From Planctomycetota bacterium (GTDB lineage Bacteria; Planctomycetota; UBA1135; UBA2386): a stretch of 43,383 nt of DNA. The translations under genes were made by a program, and so were the position numbers. Positions 29,461-37,387 of this stretch are shown here, in pieces (position 1 is the first letter of the stretch; each line of letters starts with the position of its first letter). The notes under the pieces are model-generated. The model saw nothing but the letters and a program-made list of their open reading frames with translations. It was not told the DNA's origin and searched no databases. Location of the stretch: contig JAEUHQ010000127.1 of assembly GCA_016794565.1 (NCBI GenBank), forward strand, positions 1 to 43,383, written 5' to 3'.

Positions 29461-31797
29461 TCAATTGCCCGCCGCCCCGTTGCCCGCCGCGACGCGCCCG
29501 GTCGCCTCGAGCGTCTTCGCGAGGAAGGTCGCGTAGCCCTCCTTCCACGCGCCCGGTCCGCCGCGCAGCACGTGCTCGACGAGCTTCTTGCCGGTCGCCG
29601 GGTCGAGCGTGACGTAGGTCGGCGTCGCGAGACGGCCGCCGATCAGGTCCTCGCGCAGCTTGCTGTGGACGGCCCAGCGCCCCGGCGGGATCACCGCTTC
29701 GTTGTCCATGTGCAGCCGCGCCTCGACGAAGTGCTTCGACAGGATCGGCGCGATCGCATCCGAGGGCAGGATGCCGCGCTCGACCATGCGGCAGTTCGTG
29801 CACGTGAACCCCGTGAAGTTGACGAGCAGCAGCTTGCCCTCGGCTTTCGCCTGTGCGAGCGCCTTCTCGTAGTCGTCGACGACGAGTTCGTGCTTCGAGA
29901 CGTCCTTCCGCCCGTAGGCCGGCGCCAGCGCCGTCATCACGAAATCGAGCGGGTAGCCGAGCGCGCCGTAGAGGCAGTAGCCCGCGAACGCGAGGCTCGC
30001 CAGGCCGCCGACCTTGCGCGGCGTTCCGGTCGTGGCGCGGGGCACGATGCCGATCAAGTACGCGGCGAGCGCGGCGAAGATCGCGATCCAGATGCCGAAG
30101 AAGACTTCGCGCGGCAGGATGTGCAGCTCGACCACGTACTCGGCGTTCGAGAAGAACTTCAGCGCCGCGGCGAGTTCGACGAAGCCGAGCGTGACCTTCA
30201 GCGTGTTCATCCACGCGCCCGACTTCGGCAGCGCCTTCACGCGCCCCGGCAGGAGCGCGAGCATCACGAACGGGAACGCCATCGTGAGGCCGAACACCGC
30301 CATCCCCAGCGTCGCCTTCCAGCCCGCGCCCGACTGGACCGCGGGCAGCAGCAGCAGGGAGACGACGGGCGCCGTGCACGTGAACGAGGTCACGACGAGC
30401 GTCGCCCCCATCAGCAGCACACCGAGCGTGCCGCCGACGCCGCGCGTCTTGCCGGCGGCCTGCACGAGGAACGCCGGCGGCTGCAGCGTGATGACGCCCA
30501 GCAGCGACAGCGCGAACACCACGAAGGCGCCGCCGATGACGACGTTCGTGATCCAGTGCGCGGCGAACGGGACGATGTAGCCGGCGAGCAGCCCGGCCAG
30601 GGCGCCGATCAGCGCGAACATGCCGACGATGCCGGCGCCGTAGCCCAGCGCCAGCGTCAACACCTTGCCCCCGCGCGCATCCGCCTGCTTCGTGAAGAAG
30701 CTGAACGTGATCGGGATCATCGGGTAGGTGCACGGCATGACGAGGGCGAACAGGCCGCCGCCGATGCACGCGAGGATCAGCGCGAACAGCGACCCCGCGA
30801 GCAGATTGTCGGACTCGGGCGGGATCTCGTCGGCGACCGCCGCGACGGCCTCCGCGCGCGCCGCGCCGGCTTCGACGACCAGCTGCGTCGAGAACGCGAG
30901 GTCCGCCGCCTTCTCGCAGAAGTTGTCGGTGCAGAGCTGGTAGTGCACGGCTCCCTCGATCGCGACCGTGCCCGGCTTCGTGCCCGCCGCGACCTTCAGG
31001 ACCTGCTCCAGCTGGAAGTGATCGCGCAGCCAGAACTCCTCGAGTCCGAAGTGCTCCGTGCGTTCGCCCGCCGGCGACCGCGGCTCGCCCACCGCCTCGA
31101 GCCCGGGCGCCTTCAGCTTCGTCGCGTCGATGCGCGTCGGCACGCCCGTCTTCTCCTTGCTGCCGTACGCGTGGTACGCCTTGCTCACCTGCACGTCGAC
31201 GACGAGGCGGACGTTCTCACCCGCACGCGCCGTCGCCGGCACGACGCTCGCGCGGACCGCGATCTTCTGGTCGGGTTCGAGCCGCAGGCCCGGTTTCACG
31301 CCGAGGCCCGCGTCGCCCGGCGCTCCGATCACCGTGAGCGTTGCCTCGAACGCGGCGGACGACGGCGGCAGGCAGCTGTTCTCGTCGCAGAGCTGGTAGG
31401 CGAGCACGCCGCGCACGACGACGTCGCCAGCCGCGGTGCCGGCGGGCACGACGAAGCGCTGCTTCACGTCGAACTCGTGCGGCAGCGGGTAGGTGTCGAC
31501 GCCGAAGGCGGAGGTCTTGGTGCCCGGCGGAATCTGCGCGGCCCCCTTCGGTTCGAGCCCGCCCGCGTCGAGCTTCTTCGCGTTGAGCGCGACGGGGATG
31601 TTCGTCTTCTCGAGGGTTCCGTACGCGTGGTAGCGCTCGTCCACCTCGGCGCGCAGGACGAGCACCACTTCTTCGCCGGGCTTCGCCTTCGCGGGCTCGA
31701 AGGCCGCGGTCAACGAGAGCTTGTCCTGGGCGAGGAGGGTCGCGGACAGAGCGAGCAGGAACGCGACGAACGCGAGGATGCGAGAGCGGGCGACCAT
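29461..31797 (-). CDS. dsbD: Thiol:disulfide interchange protein DsbD with duplicated N-terminal domain
   Basis: 778 residues. After a signal peptide (ending LLAQ) come two DsbD-alpha-like immunoglobulin domains, about 28-157 and 172-308. Each has YHAYG and a Cys pair (QLCDENSC, Cys137/Cys142; QLCTDNFC, Cys289/Cys294). The membrane domain (about 333-625) has eight hydrophobic segments with the relay cysteines Cys356 in LVMPCTYPM and Cys474 in TSFTCTAPV. A C-terminal thioredoxin domain (about 640-765) has FTCTNC (Cys666, Cys669). All relay cysteines are present. It carries electrons from cytoplasmic thioredoxin to periplasmic thiol proteins. The duplication suggests two output partners. It is convergent with the TlpA gene; TATCAT lies 10 bases before the ATG. 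Confidence 0.94.
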   Translation of the reverse strand: MVARSRILAFVAFLLALSATLLAQDKLSLTAAFEPAKAKPGEEVVLVLRAEVDERYHAYGTLEKTNIPVALNAKKLDAGGLEPKGAAQIPPGTKTSAFGVDTYPLPHEFDVKQRFVVPAGTAAGDVVVRGVLAYQLCDENSCLPPSSAAFEATLTVIGAPGDAGLGVKPGLRLEPDQKIAVRASVVPATARAGENVRLVVDVQVSKAYHAYGSKEKTGVPTRIDATKLKAPGLEAVGEPRSPAGERTEHFGLEEFWLRDHFQLEQVLKVAAGTKPGTVAIEGAVHYQLCTDNFCEKAADLAFSTQLVVEAGAARAEAVAAVADEIPPESDNLLAGSLFALILACIGGGLFALVMPCTYPMIPITFSFFTKQADARGGKVLTLALGYGAGIVGMFALIGALAGLLAGYIVPFAAHWITNVVIGGAFVVFALSLLGVITLQPPAFLVQAAGKTRGVGGTLGVLLMGATLVVTSFTCTAPVVSLLLLPAVQSGAGWKATLGMAVFGLTMAFPFVMLALLPGRVKALPKSGAWMNTLKVTLGFVELAAALKFFSNAEYVVELHILPREVFFGIWIAIFAALAAYLIGIVPRATTGTPRKVGGLASLAFAGYCLYGALGYPLDFVMTALAPAYGRKDVSKHELVVDDYEKALAQAKAEGKLLLVNFTGFTCTNCRMVERGILPSDAIAPILSKHFVEARLHMDNEAVIPPGRWAVHSKLREDLIGGRLATPTYVTLDPATGKKLVEHVLRGGPGAWKEGYATFLAKTLEATGRVAAGNGAAGN

Positions 31798-31807
31798 CGG
31801 GGCCGCG

Positions 31808-31813
31808 ATGATA
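31808..31813 (-). promoter_or_regulatory. Candidate -10 element (TATCAT) directly before dsbD
   Basis: TATCAT on the minus strand ends 10 bases before the dsbD ATG, in the 55-base gap after the HEAT-repeat gene. It suggests a separate transcript for dsbD. Confidence 0.45.
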
Positions 31814-31852
31814 CGAGCCCGCCGCGATCCGGCACGTCCCGCGCGAAATCCG

Positions 31853-34642
31853 TCAGCGGCGCGGGTTCAGGTGGATCGCGGTGATCGCGGCATTCGCTGC
31901 GGCGGCGACTTCCGGATCGGTGTCGCCGCTCCAGTCGATCAGGAACGGCAGCGCTTCCGGCACTCCCAGCGTGCCGAGCGACTTGATCGCGAGCAGGCGC
32001 TGCGCCTTCGCCGCGCCGGGCTTCGCCTGCAGCAGGAGCTTCTCGGCAGCACTCGTCGGACTGGCATCGAGGCCCTTCACCACGCGGTCCCAGTAGCCCT
32101 GCGTCTCGTGCTGGAACCGGATCTTGGTCAGCGCCGCCGCCGCCTGCTCGCGGGCGTAGGACTCGTTGTCGCGCAGCAGGCCGATCAGCTTCGGAACCGC
32201 GTTCGTGCTGACCATGCGTCCGGCGGCGTCGATGGCTTCCATGCGGACGCGTTCATCGGGATCTTCCAGCAGAGAAACGGCCAGGTCTTCGGCAACCACA
32301 CGGTCGACGCCGCCGAGCAGGTGCTCCAACAGGTGCTCTCGCACGCGCGAATGTCGGTTCTTCGCGAGCCGGGCGAGATCGAACGGGTGGTTGACGCCCG
32401 CGAGTGCCCGCACGGCCTCGAACGCACAGCTCTCGTCGTCGCCGTCGACGCACCGCTCGAGCCGCTCGCGCAGCGAAGCGACTTCGGACTCCTCCAGGAG
32501 ACGGATCAGCTCGGCCCGCGTCGCACCCCGGCTCTCGTCGAACCCGCGCGCCGGCCACCCGGCGAGTGGTCCCGCCGGATCGCGCAGGCGCCACAGCGCG
32601 GCCCGGACCCAATCGCTCTTCTCGCTCTCACTGCGGTCCTCGCTCGCGAACACGAGACCGGCGACGTCCGCGACGAGACGAGCGGGCATGGCACCCACGA
32701 CCTCGTGCAGCGACACCCACGACGCCGGGACCTTCTCGGCGGCGACGCTCGCGAACGCCGCTGCGACTTCGTCGTCGCTGAAACCGTGCGGCGGGTCCGG
32801 ATCCCGCTCGACGACGTACCGGAGCGGCGTCGTGGCTGCGGGGCGTTCGGCCCGCGCGTACGGGTGAGGGATCGACGGCCCCGGCTGATCCACTCGTACG
32901 GTCCACGCGAGCGCCTTCACGTCGTGCATCGCGAGCAGTGCCAGCGCACACGAGGCGCGCGTAGGCTCGCCCTGCGTCGCCTCCAGCACCGTCCAGAGAG
33001 CCTTGCGAACCGGTTCGTCCGCGCAGCGCCTGCCGAGTTCGAAGAGGCCGTCGATCGAGTTGTTCGACAGCCACTCCGCGGCCTCGGGGGCGCCGGTGCG
33101 CGCCAGCGCCATCGCGATCCACCGCTTCTTCTGGACATCGTCCGTGAGGGACGAGTCGGCGAGTCGAGCGTGCACCACGGGGAACAGGTCGCGCGGCAGG
33201 TCGACGGTCGAGAACAGGTAGGCGTAGTCGAGGAGCTGTTTTCGCGGCGCACGTTCGAACGCAGCGACGACGCTGCGACAGTTCTGCGCAGAGAGCTTGT
33301 CCGCGAGGATCCATGGCGCGGTGCGACCCCGTTCGAGCCATGCGGCCGCGCGGGGCGCGACGTCGGCATCCGTCGCCGCGACGACCTGACCCGCAAGGCT
33401 CGTGAGCCACGGGTCGTCCGCGAACGGACCCGGCGGAAGCGAGGCGATGCACTCGTCGAGCACAGGGAGCAGTTCCGTCGCCTGCTGTTTCGTGAAGCGC
33501 GAGGCCGGAGGGACGGCGGCGCTCGGCGCCGGGCCGACGCGCACGCCCGCCGCCGCCAGTCGCGGCAGTTCGCGCAGCAGCACCTTCATCCCGCTCGGGG
33601 AACCCTGCGCGAGCGTCGACGCGAGGAAGTGCTGTGCTGCGGATCCAAGGGCCGGGTCCGTGCTCCGCGTCGCCGCGTCGGCGACCGGCACGAGCCGCTC
33701 CACGAGCTCGGGGCCGATCGCGTCGGCCCGCCAGGACGCCGCCTGGTCCAGCAGCCACGCACGGCGCCCGGCGGGTCCGTCGCTGCACGCGTCGAGCAGC
33801 ACGCCCGGCTCGAACGGGAACGCGCGGCCGAACCTCGGATCGGGCTGCGGCGAGAAACGGCCGCCGACGAGCGTCGCGAAGACCGAGTCGTCGGGGTCGC
33901 GCAGGAACCTGGCGGCGACGGCGCGCATCTCGGGCCGCTCGCACTGGAAGGCCGTCGCGACGAGGAGCACACGGTGCGCCACTTCCGGGTCCTTCGTGCG
34001 GTCACCGAGGAACCGCGCCGCAACCGGTCCCCCGATGCGCCACAGGACTCCGGCGAGTCCCTTCACGCGATCCGGCTGGTAGGAACCGCCCGCCAGCATG
34101 CTCTCGAGCGTCGCGACGAGCACGGGCGCCGCGGGTTCGCCGATCCACAGCAGCTGCTGGCCGATGTCCTGGGGCACGAACATCAGCTCGGGGAACCTCA
34201 TCTGCGGCACCGTCGAGGGCCCCGACGACGAGTACGAACGCACCAGTTCTTCGGCGCGCGCACGCAGCTCGGCCTCGCGTTCGGCGTCCTGCGGCGAGGG
34301 CGTGATGTCGTCGAGCGTCGCGGCGGGCCAGCTTCGACGGACGCCGAGCAGCCCCGTTTCGACACGCAGAAGCTGCCTCGCCGCATCCTCCGCGTCCTTC
34401 TCGCGACCCAGCGACCGCAGCAGCTTGATCAGCCGCATCGCCGCCACCTGCCGCGCCTCCTCCGAGATCTTCGTGTCCGCCGCGGCTTCGCGGTACGCCT
34501 TCTCGGCCTTGGCGAGATCGCGCTCCTGCTCCTCGAACGCGATCGCGTTCGCGATCTCGGTGTTCGGGTCGGAGGACTTCGTGCGGTGATCCTGCGCCGC
34601 GACGACGGTTGCGAACGTCAACACCAGTGTGATGGCTCTCAT
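31853..34642 (-). CDS. Secreted HEAT-repeat protein
   Basis: 929 residues. The signal peptide MRAITLVLTFATVVAAQ is followed by a helical protein without enzyme motifs. An N-terminal TPR-like stretch (ERDLAKAEKAYREAAADTKI) precedes helical HEAT/armadillo-type repeats. They are clearest at the C-terminus: LLEDPDERVRMEAIDAAGRM, VPKLIGLLRDNESYAREQA, VPEALPFLIDWSGDTDPEVA. Such proteins act as scaffolds; long secreted HEAT proteins are common in planctomycetes. The gene lies 68 bases downstream of the response-regulator gene. Between them is a copy of the 17-bp box (34698-34714), 55 bases before the ATG, so it may be a target of that regulator. Function unknown. Confidence 0.82.
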   Translation of the reverse strand: MRAITLVLTFATVVAAQDHRTKSSDPNTEIANAIAFEEQERDLAKAEKAYREAAADTKISEEARQVAAMRLIKLLRSLGREKDAEDAARQLLRVETGLLGVRRSWPAATLDDITPSPQDAEREAELRARAEELVRSYSSSGPSTVPQMRFPELMFVPQDIGQQLLWIGEPAAPVLVATLESMLAGGSYQPDRVKGLAGVLWRIGGPVAARFLGDRTKDPEVAHRVLLVATAFQCERPEMRAVAARFLRDPDDSVFATLVGGRFSPQPDPRFGRAFPFEPGVLLDACSDGPAGRRAWLLDQAASWRADAIGPELVERLVPVADAATRSTDPALGSAAQHFLASTLAQGSPSGMKVLLRELPRLAAAGVRVGPAPSAAVPPASRFTKQQATELLPVLDECIASLPPGPFADDPWLTSLAGQVVAATDADVAPRAAAWLERGRTAPWILADKLSAQNCRSVVAAFERAPRKQLLDYAYLFSTVDLPRDLFPVVHARLADSSLTDDVQKKRWIAMALARTGAPEAAEWLSNNSIDGLFELGRRCADEPVRKALWTVLEATQGEPTRASCALALLAMHDVKALAWTVRVDQPGPSIPHPYARAERPAATTPLRYVVERDPDPPHGFSDDEVAAAFASVAAEKVPASWVSLHEVVGAMPARLVADVAGLVFASEDRSESEKSDWVRAALWRLRDPAGPLAGWPARGFDESRGATRAELIRLLEESEVASLRERLERCVDGDDESCAFEAVRALAGVNHPFDLARLAKNRHSRVREHLLEHLLGGVDRVVAEDLAVSLLEDPDERVRMEAIDAAGRMVSTNAVPKLIGLLRDNESYAREQAAAALTKIRFQHETQGYWDRVVKGLDASPTSAAEKLLLQAKPGAAKAQRLLAIKSLGTLGVPEALPFLIDWSGDTDPEVAAAANAAITAIHLNPRR

Positions 34643-34697
34643 GGCGGCGATGGGACTCTTCGATCGGCAGCGCTCGGTCCGGGCGCGGTGAGTTCGT

Positions 34698-34714
34698 TGT
34701 CAGGGATCGGTCAA
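34698..34714 (-). promoter_or_regulatory. 17-bp direct-repeat box upstream of the HEAT-repeat gene
   Basis: TTGACCGATCCCTGACA on the minus strand, 55 bases before the start of the HEAT gene. It differs from the box at 37264-37280 in only two of 17 positions. Two TTGAC/CTGAC half-sites are 11 bases (one helical turn) apart, the geometry used by OmpR/PhoB-type regulators. Confidence 0.65.
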
Positions 34715-35427
34715 GGCTCCGCAGACCCCGGTTCGACGGGCTTGTCGACCAGGCGGTATCCGATGCCGTGGACGGTGAGCAGGAAGCGAGGACGCTTCGG
34801 GTCGACTTCGACCTTCTGGCGGAGGTTCAGCACGTGCGTGTCGATCGTGCGATCGCCCACGAACTCGTCTCCTCCCCACACCTCGGCGAGGAACGCGGCC
34901 CGCGACACCGCGCGCCCGTCGTGCCGTCGCAGGAGCGCCAGCATGCTCGCCTCCTTCGGCGAGAGCGTCGACATCGCGCCGGCGCGCTCGACGGTGAACG
35001 ACGCGAGATCGACGCGCACTTCGCCGAGCGTGAACTGCTGTGCCGCCGCCGATGGCGCTCCCTCGCGTCGACGCAGCATCGCCTTCACGCGCGCGAGCAG
35101 TTCGCGCAGCGAGAACGGCTTCGTCACGTAGTCGTCGGCGCCGAGTTCGAGACCGAGCACCTTGTCGCCTTCGTCACCGCGCGCCGTGAGGAGCAGGACC
35201 GGCGTGGCAGCGTCGCGCCGCCGGAGATCGCGCAGCAGTTCGAGGCCGCTCGGCCCCGGGAGCATCACGTCGAGGACCGCCAAGTCGAAGCGGTGCTCCC
35301 GCAGCGCTGCGCGAGCTTCGTGGCCGTCGGCAGCGGTCGCGACCTCGTGCCCCTCGCCGCTGAGCGCGTCACGCAGGGCGGTACGCAGCGTGCGGTCGTC
35401 CTCGACCAGGAGGATGCGGAACGTCAT
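34711..35427 (-). CDS. OmpR/PhoB-family response regulator
   Basis: 238 residues. The receiver domain (about 3-118) has the acidic pocket Glu9-Asp10-Asp11, phospho-acceptor Asp53 in LAVLDVMLP, switch Thr81 and Lys103. The C-terminal winged-helix DNA-binding domain (about 132-230) has LSPKEASMLALL, VSRAAFLAEVWG, DRTIDTHVLNLRQKVEVD and FLLTVHGIGYRLV, the OmpR-type wHTH. It controls transcription from tandem direct repeats. The ATG overlaps the histidine kinase stop (ATGA), so kinase and regulator are co-translated. The likely sites are the two 17-bp boxes in this window, upstream of its own operon and of the HEAT gene downstream. Confidence 0.94.
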   Translation of the reverse strand: MTFRILLVEDDRTLRTALRDALSGEGHEVATAADGHEARAALREHRFDLAVLDVMLPGPSGLELLRDLRRRDAATPVLLLTARGDEGDKVLGLELGADDYVTKPFSLRELLARVKAMLRRREGAPSAAAQQFTLGEVRVDLASFTVERAGAMSTLSPKEASMLALLRRHDGRAVSRAAFLAEVWGGDEFVGDRTIDTHVLNLRQKVEVDPKRPRFLLTVHGIGYRLVDKPVEPGSAEP

Positions 35428-37187
35428 TCGGACTCCTCGATCGGAAACGTGAACACGAACACCGCCCCGGGCGCACCGTCGCCGGCTTCTTCGCAGCGGA
35501 GATCACCGCCCATCCGTCGGACGATCGTGCGCGCCAGGTGGAGGCCGATGCCGAGGCCGGGCAGACCGCCGTATGCGTACGCCGCGCCGCGGACGAATCG
35601 CTGGAACACGCGCTCCCGTTCGTCGGCGGGAACCCCGGGGCCACGATCCCGGACGGCGACAGAGACGACACCCGCGCTGCGAGTCGCCGCGACGGCGATC
35701 ACGCCGCCCGACGCGCCGTACTTCAGCGCGTTGTCCAGCACGCACACGAGCGCCTGCACGAACGCGCCGCGATCGACGGACACGACCGTCGGTGCGCCGA
35801 GCCCGTCCTTCCAGTCGATGCCCACACCCTCACGCTCGGCGAGCGGGGCGAACAGTGCGAGGGTCTCCTGGACGATCCCGGCCACTTCCACGGGCCGCCG
35901 GTCGTAGGCGCGTTCGCCGCGCTCGAGCCTGCCGAGGTCCAGCACGTTCTCGATCAGCATCGACAGCCGCGCGGACTCGCCGATGAGCATGGCGTAGTAC
36001 TCGCGTTCCCGACCCGCGACGCGCCCTTCGGCCAGCATCTCGCCGAGCAGGCGGATCGACGCGAGCGGTGTGCGGAGTTCGTGGGTCACCGTCGTCAGGA
36101 ACTCGGCCTGGGCGCGCACCGCGTCGGACTCGCGCCGCGTCGCTCGCACGTGCATCCAGGCGGCGGCGCCGAACGCCGCCAGGAGCACGATCGTCGTCGC
36201 GGGCAGCAGCCATGCCCAGTCGTGCATCGTCGAGCCTGTGTGGGGCGAGAAACCGGTGAGGTGAGGGACACCGGCGAACTCGGCACCCGCCTCGCTCGCG
36301 ATCACGGGCTCGACGAGCCACGGCCACTCCGCCAGTTCGCCTGCACGCCCCGCATCGATCACCGCCGCGATCCACTGCGCGGTCGGGACACTCGCGCCCC
36401 GCCACGCCCCGTCGCCATCTGGAATCGCCCACGACAGCTCGGTGGCGTCTCTCGCGTACATGACGACCGGAGGCGAAGGCGCCGCGGCGCGCCAGTACCG
36501 ATCGACGTCGGCGAGCAGGCGACGCCGCGACGCAACCGCCTCGACCAGGCGGGGCGGGGCGACCGTTCCGGGCAACCCGGCCGCGACCAGCGGCGGCAAT
36601 GCGGGCACGAGCCGGCCGACCCACGCGGGCGAGGCGCCTTCCCGGGGCAGGCGCGCCGCGGCCGCCACGGCGCGAGCGAGCGAAGGTCCGGCGAGATGGC
36701 GCGGCTCGAGCGAACGCATGCCCTCGTCGATCTCCTGCAGCTTCGCAGCGAAGTCGCGCGACCGCCCCTGGCGCAGGTCGAACCACGACGCGGCGACGAT
36801 GACGACCAGGCGCTGGTCCGATGGGAGCGAAGCCGCGAGCAGGTTCGCGTACTCGCGCGTCGCCGAAGCCGCGTCGCCTTGTGCGAACTCGCAGCGCGCC
36901 GCGCGCGCGAGCCGATCCGCCACGACGGGGTCGACGTCCTCGGATCTCTCGTCGTCGAGCCAGCCGACCGCGTCGTCCACGACCACGCGCCCGCCGCGCA
37001 CTTCGAACCGGCACTCTTCGGGCAGCCGTTCGAGCACCGTATCGCTGCCGGACGCCGCACGCAGGATGCGCGCCGCAGCCGCGGCCGAACGATCGAACTC
37101 GACTTCCCGCGCGGCGATCTCGAGGCGCAGAGCCCGCCACGACTGGATGACCATCGCAGCGACCATCGCGGCCCCGAGCAGGGGCAT
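35424..37187 (-). CDS. Sensor histidine kinase with large extracytoplasmic helical domain
   Basis: 587 residues. One membrane segment near the N-terminus (MPLLGAAMVAAMVIQSW) is followed by a large sensor region (about 20-325), mostly alpha-helical and TPR-like in composition (FAQGDAASATREYANLLAAS), then a second membrane segment (about 325-348). The kinase core follows: phospho-acceptor His369 in VTHELRTPLASIRLL, N box in LDNALKYGAS, G1 box DRGPGVP, F box VFQRFVRG, G2 box GLGIGLHLA. It should autophosphorylate and pass phosphate to the regulator encoded by the overlapping gene. No PAS or HAMP domain is visible. The signal sensed is unknown. A direct-repeat box lies 76 bases before the ATG. 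Confidence 0.9.
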   Translation of the reverse strand: MPLLGAAMVAAMVIQSWRALRLEIAAREVEFDRSAAAAARILRAASGSDTVLERLPEECRFEVRGGRVVVDDAVGWLDDERSEDVDPVVADRLARAARCEFAQGDAASATREYANLLAASLPSDQRLVVIVAASWFDLRQGRSRDFAAKLQEIDEGMRSLEPRHLAGPSLARAVAAAARLPREGASPAWVGRLVPALPPLVAAGLPGTVAPPRLVEAVASRRRLLADVDRYWRAAAPSPPVVMYARDATELSWAIPDGDGAWRGASVPTAQWIAAVIDAGRAGELAEWPWLVEPVIASEAGAEFAGVPHLTGFSPHTGSTMHDWAWLLPATTIVLLAAFGAAAWMHVRATRRESDAVRAQAEFLTTVTHELRTPLASIRLLGEMLAEGRVAGREREYYAMLIGESARLSMLIENVLDLGRLERGERAYDRRPVEVAGIVQETLALFAPLAEREGVGIDWKDGLGAPTVVSVDRGAFVQALVCVLDNALKYGASGGVIAVAATRSAGVVSVAVRDRGPGVPADERERVFQRFVRGAAYAYGGLPGLGIGLHLARTIVRRMGGDLRCEEAGDGAPGAVFVFTFPIEESE

Positions 37188-37263
37188 GACGATCGTGACT
37201 CGGCTTCCGGGAGATGCGCGCTGCGGGTCGATGCGCGGATGATGACGCTTCGCCGGCCGTCCC

Positions 37264-37280
37264 TGTCAAGGAACGGTCAA
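37264..37280 (-). promoter_or_regulatory. 17-bp direct-repeat box upstream of the two-component operon
   Basis: TTGACCGTTCCTTGACA on the minus strand, 76 bases before the histidine kinase ATG. It matches the box at 34698-34714 at 15 of 17 positions. The downstream TTGACA half-site could also serve as a -35 element; the matching -10 (CATCAT, 19 bases on) is weak. Confidence 0.65.
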
Positions 37281-37320
37281 CCGCGCCTCCGAGCCCGAAG
37301 AGAGGCGGCCCCGGAACGAA

Positions 37321-37355
37321 GCGACCCCGCCGCGTCGTCGACGGGGCGGGGTCGC
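37321..37355 (-). terminator. Hairpin downstream of the large secreted protein gene
   Basis: GCGACCCCGCC (37321-37331) pairs perfectly with GGCGGGGTCGC (37345-37355), 11 bp, with a 13-base loop. It lies 33 bases after the stop of the gene at 37388. The downstream tract on the minus strand begins TTCGTTCC, so it is only weakly T-rich. Confidence 0.6.
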
Positions 37356-37387
37356 GAGTCACACCGCGCACGCGGTGCGAACGACGA

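Noticed and set aside
31721..35131. 1136-residue plus-strand open frame opposite the HEAT-repeat gene.
   Set aside because: Antisense to a gene with signal peptide and HEAT repeats; composition (Arg, Glu, His, no motif) is that of GC-rich complement reading.
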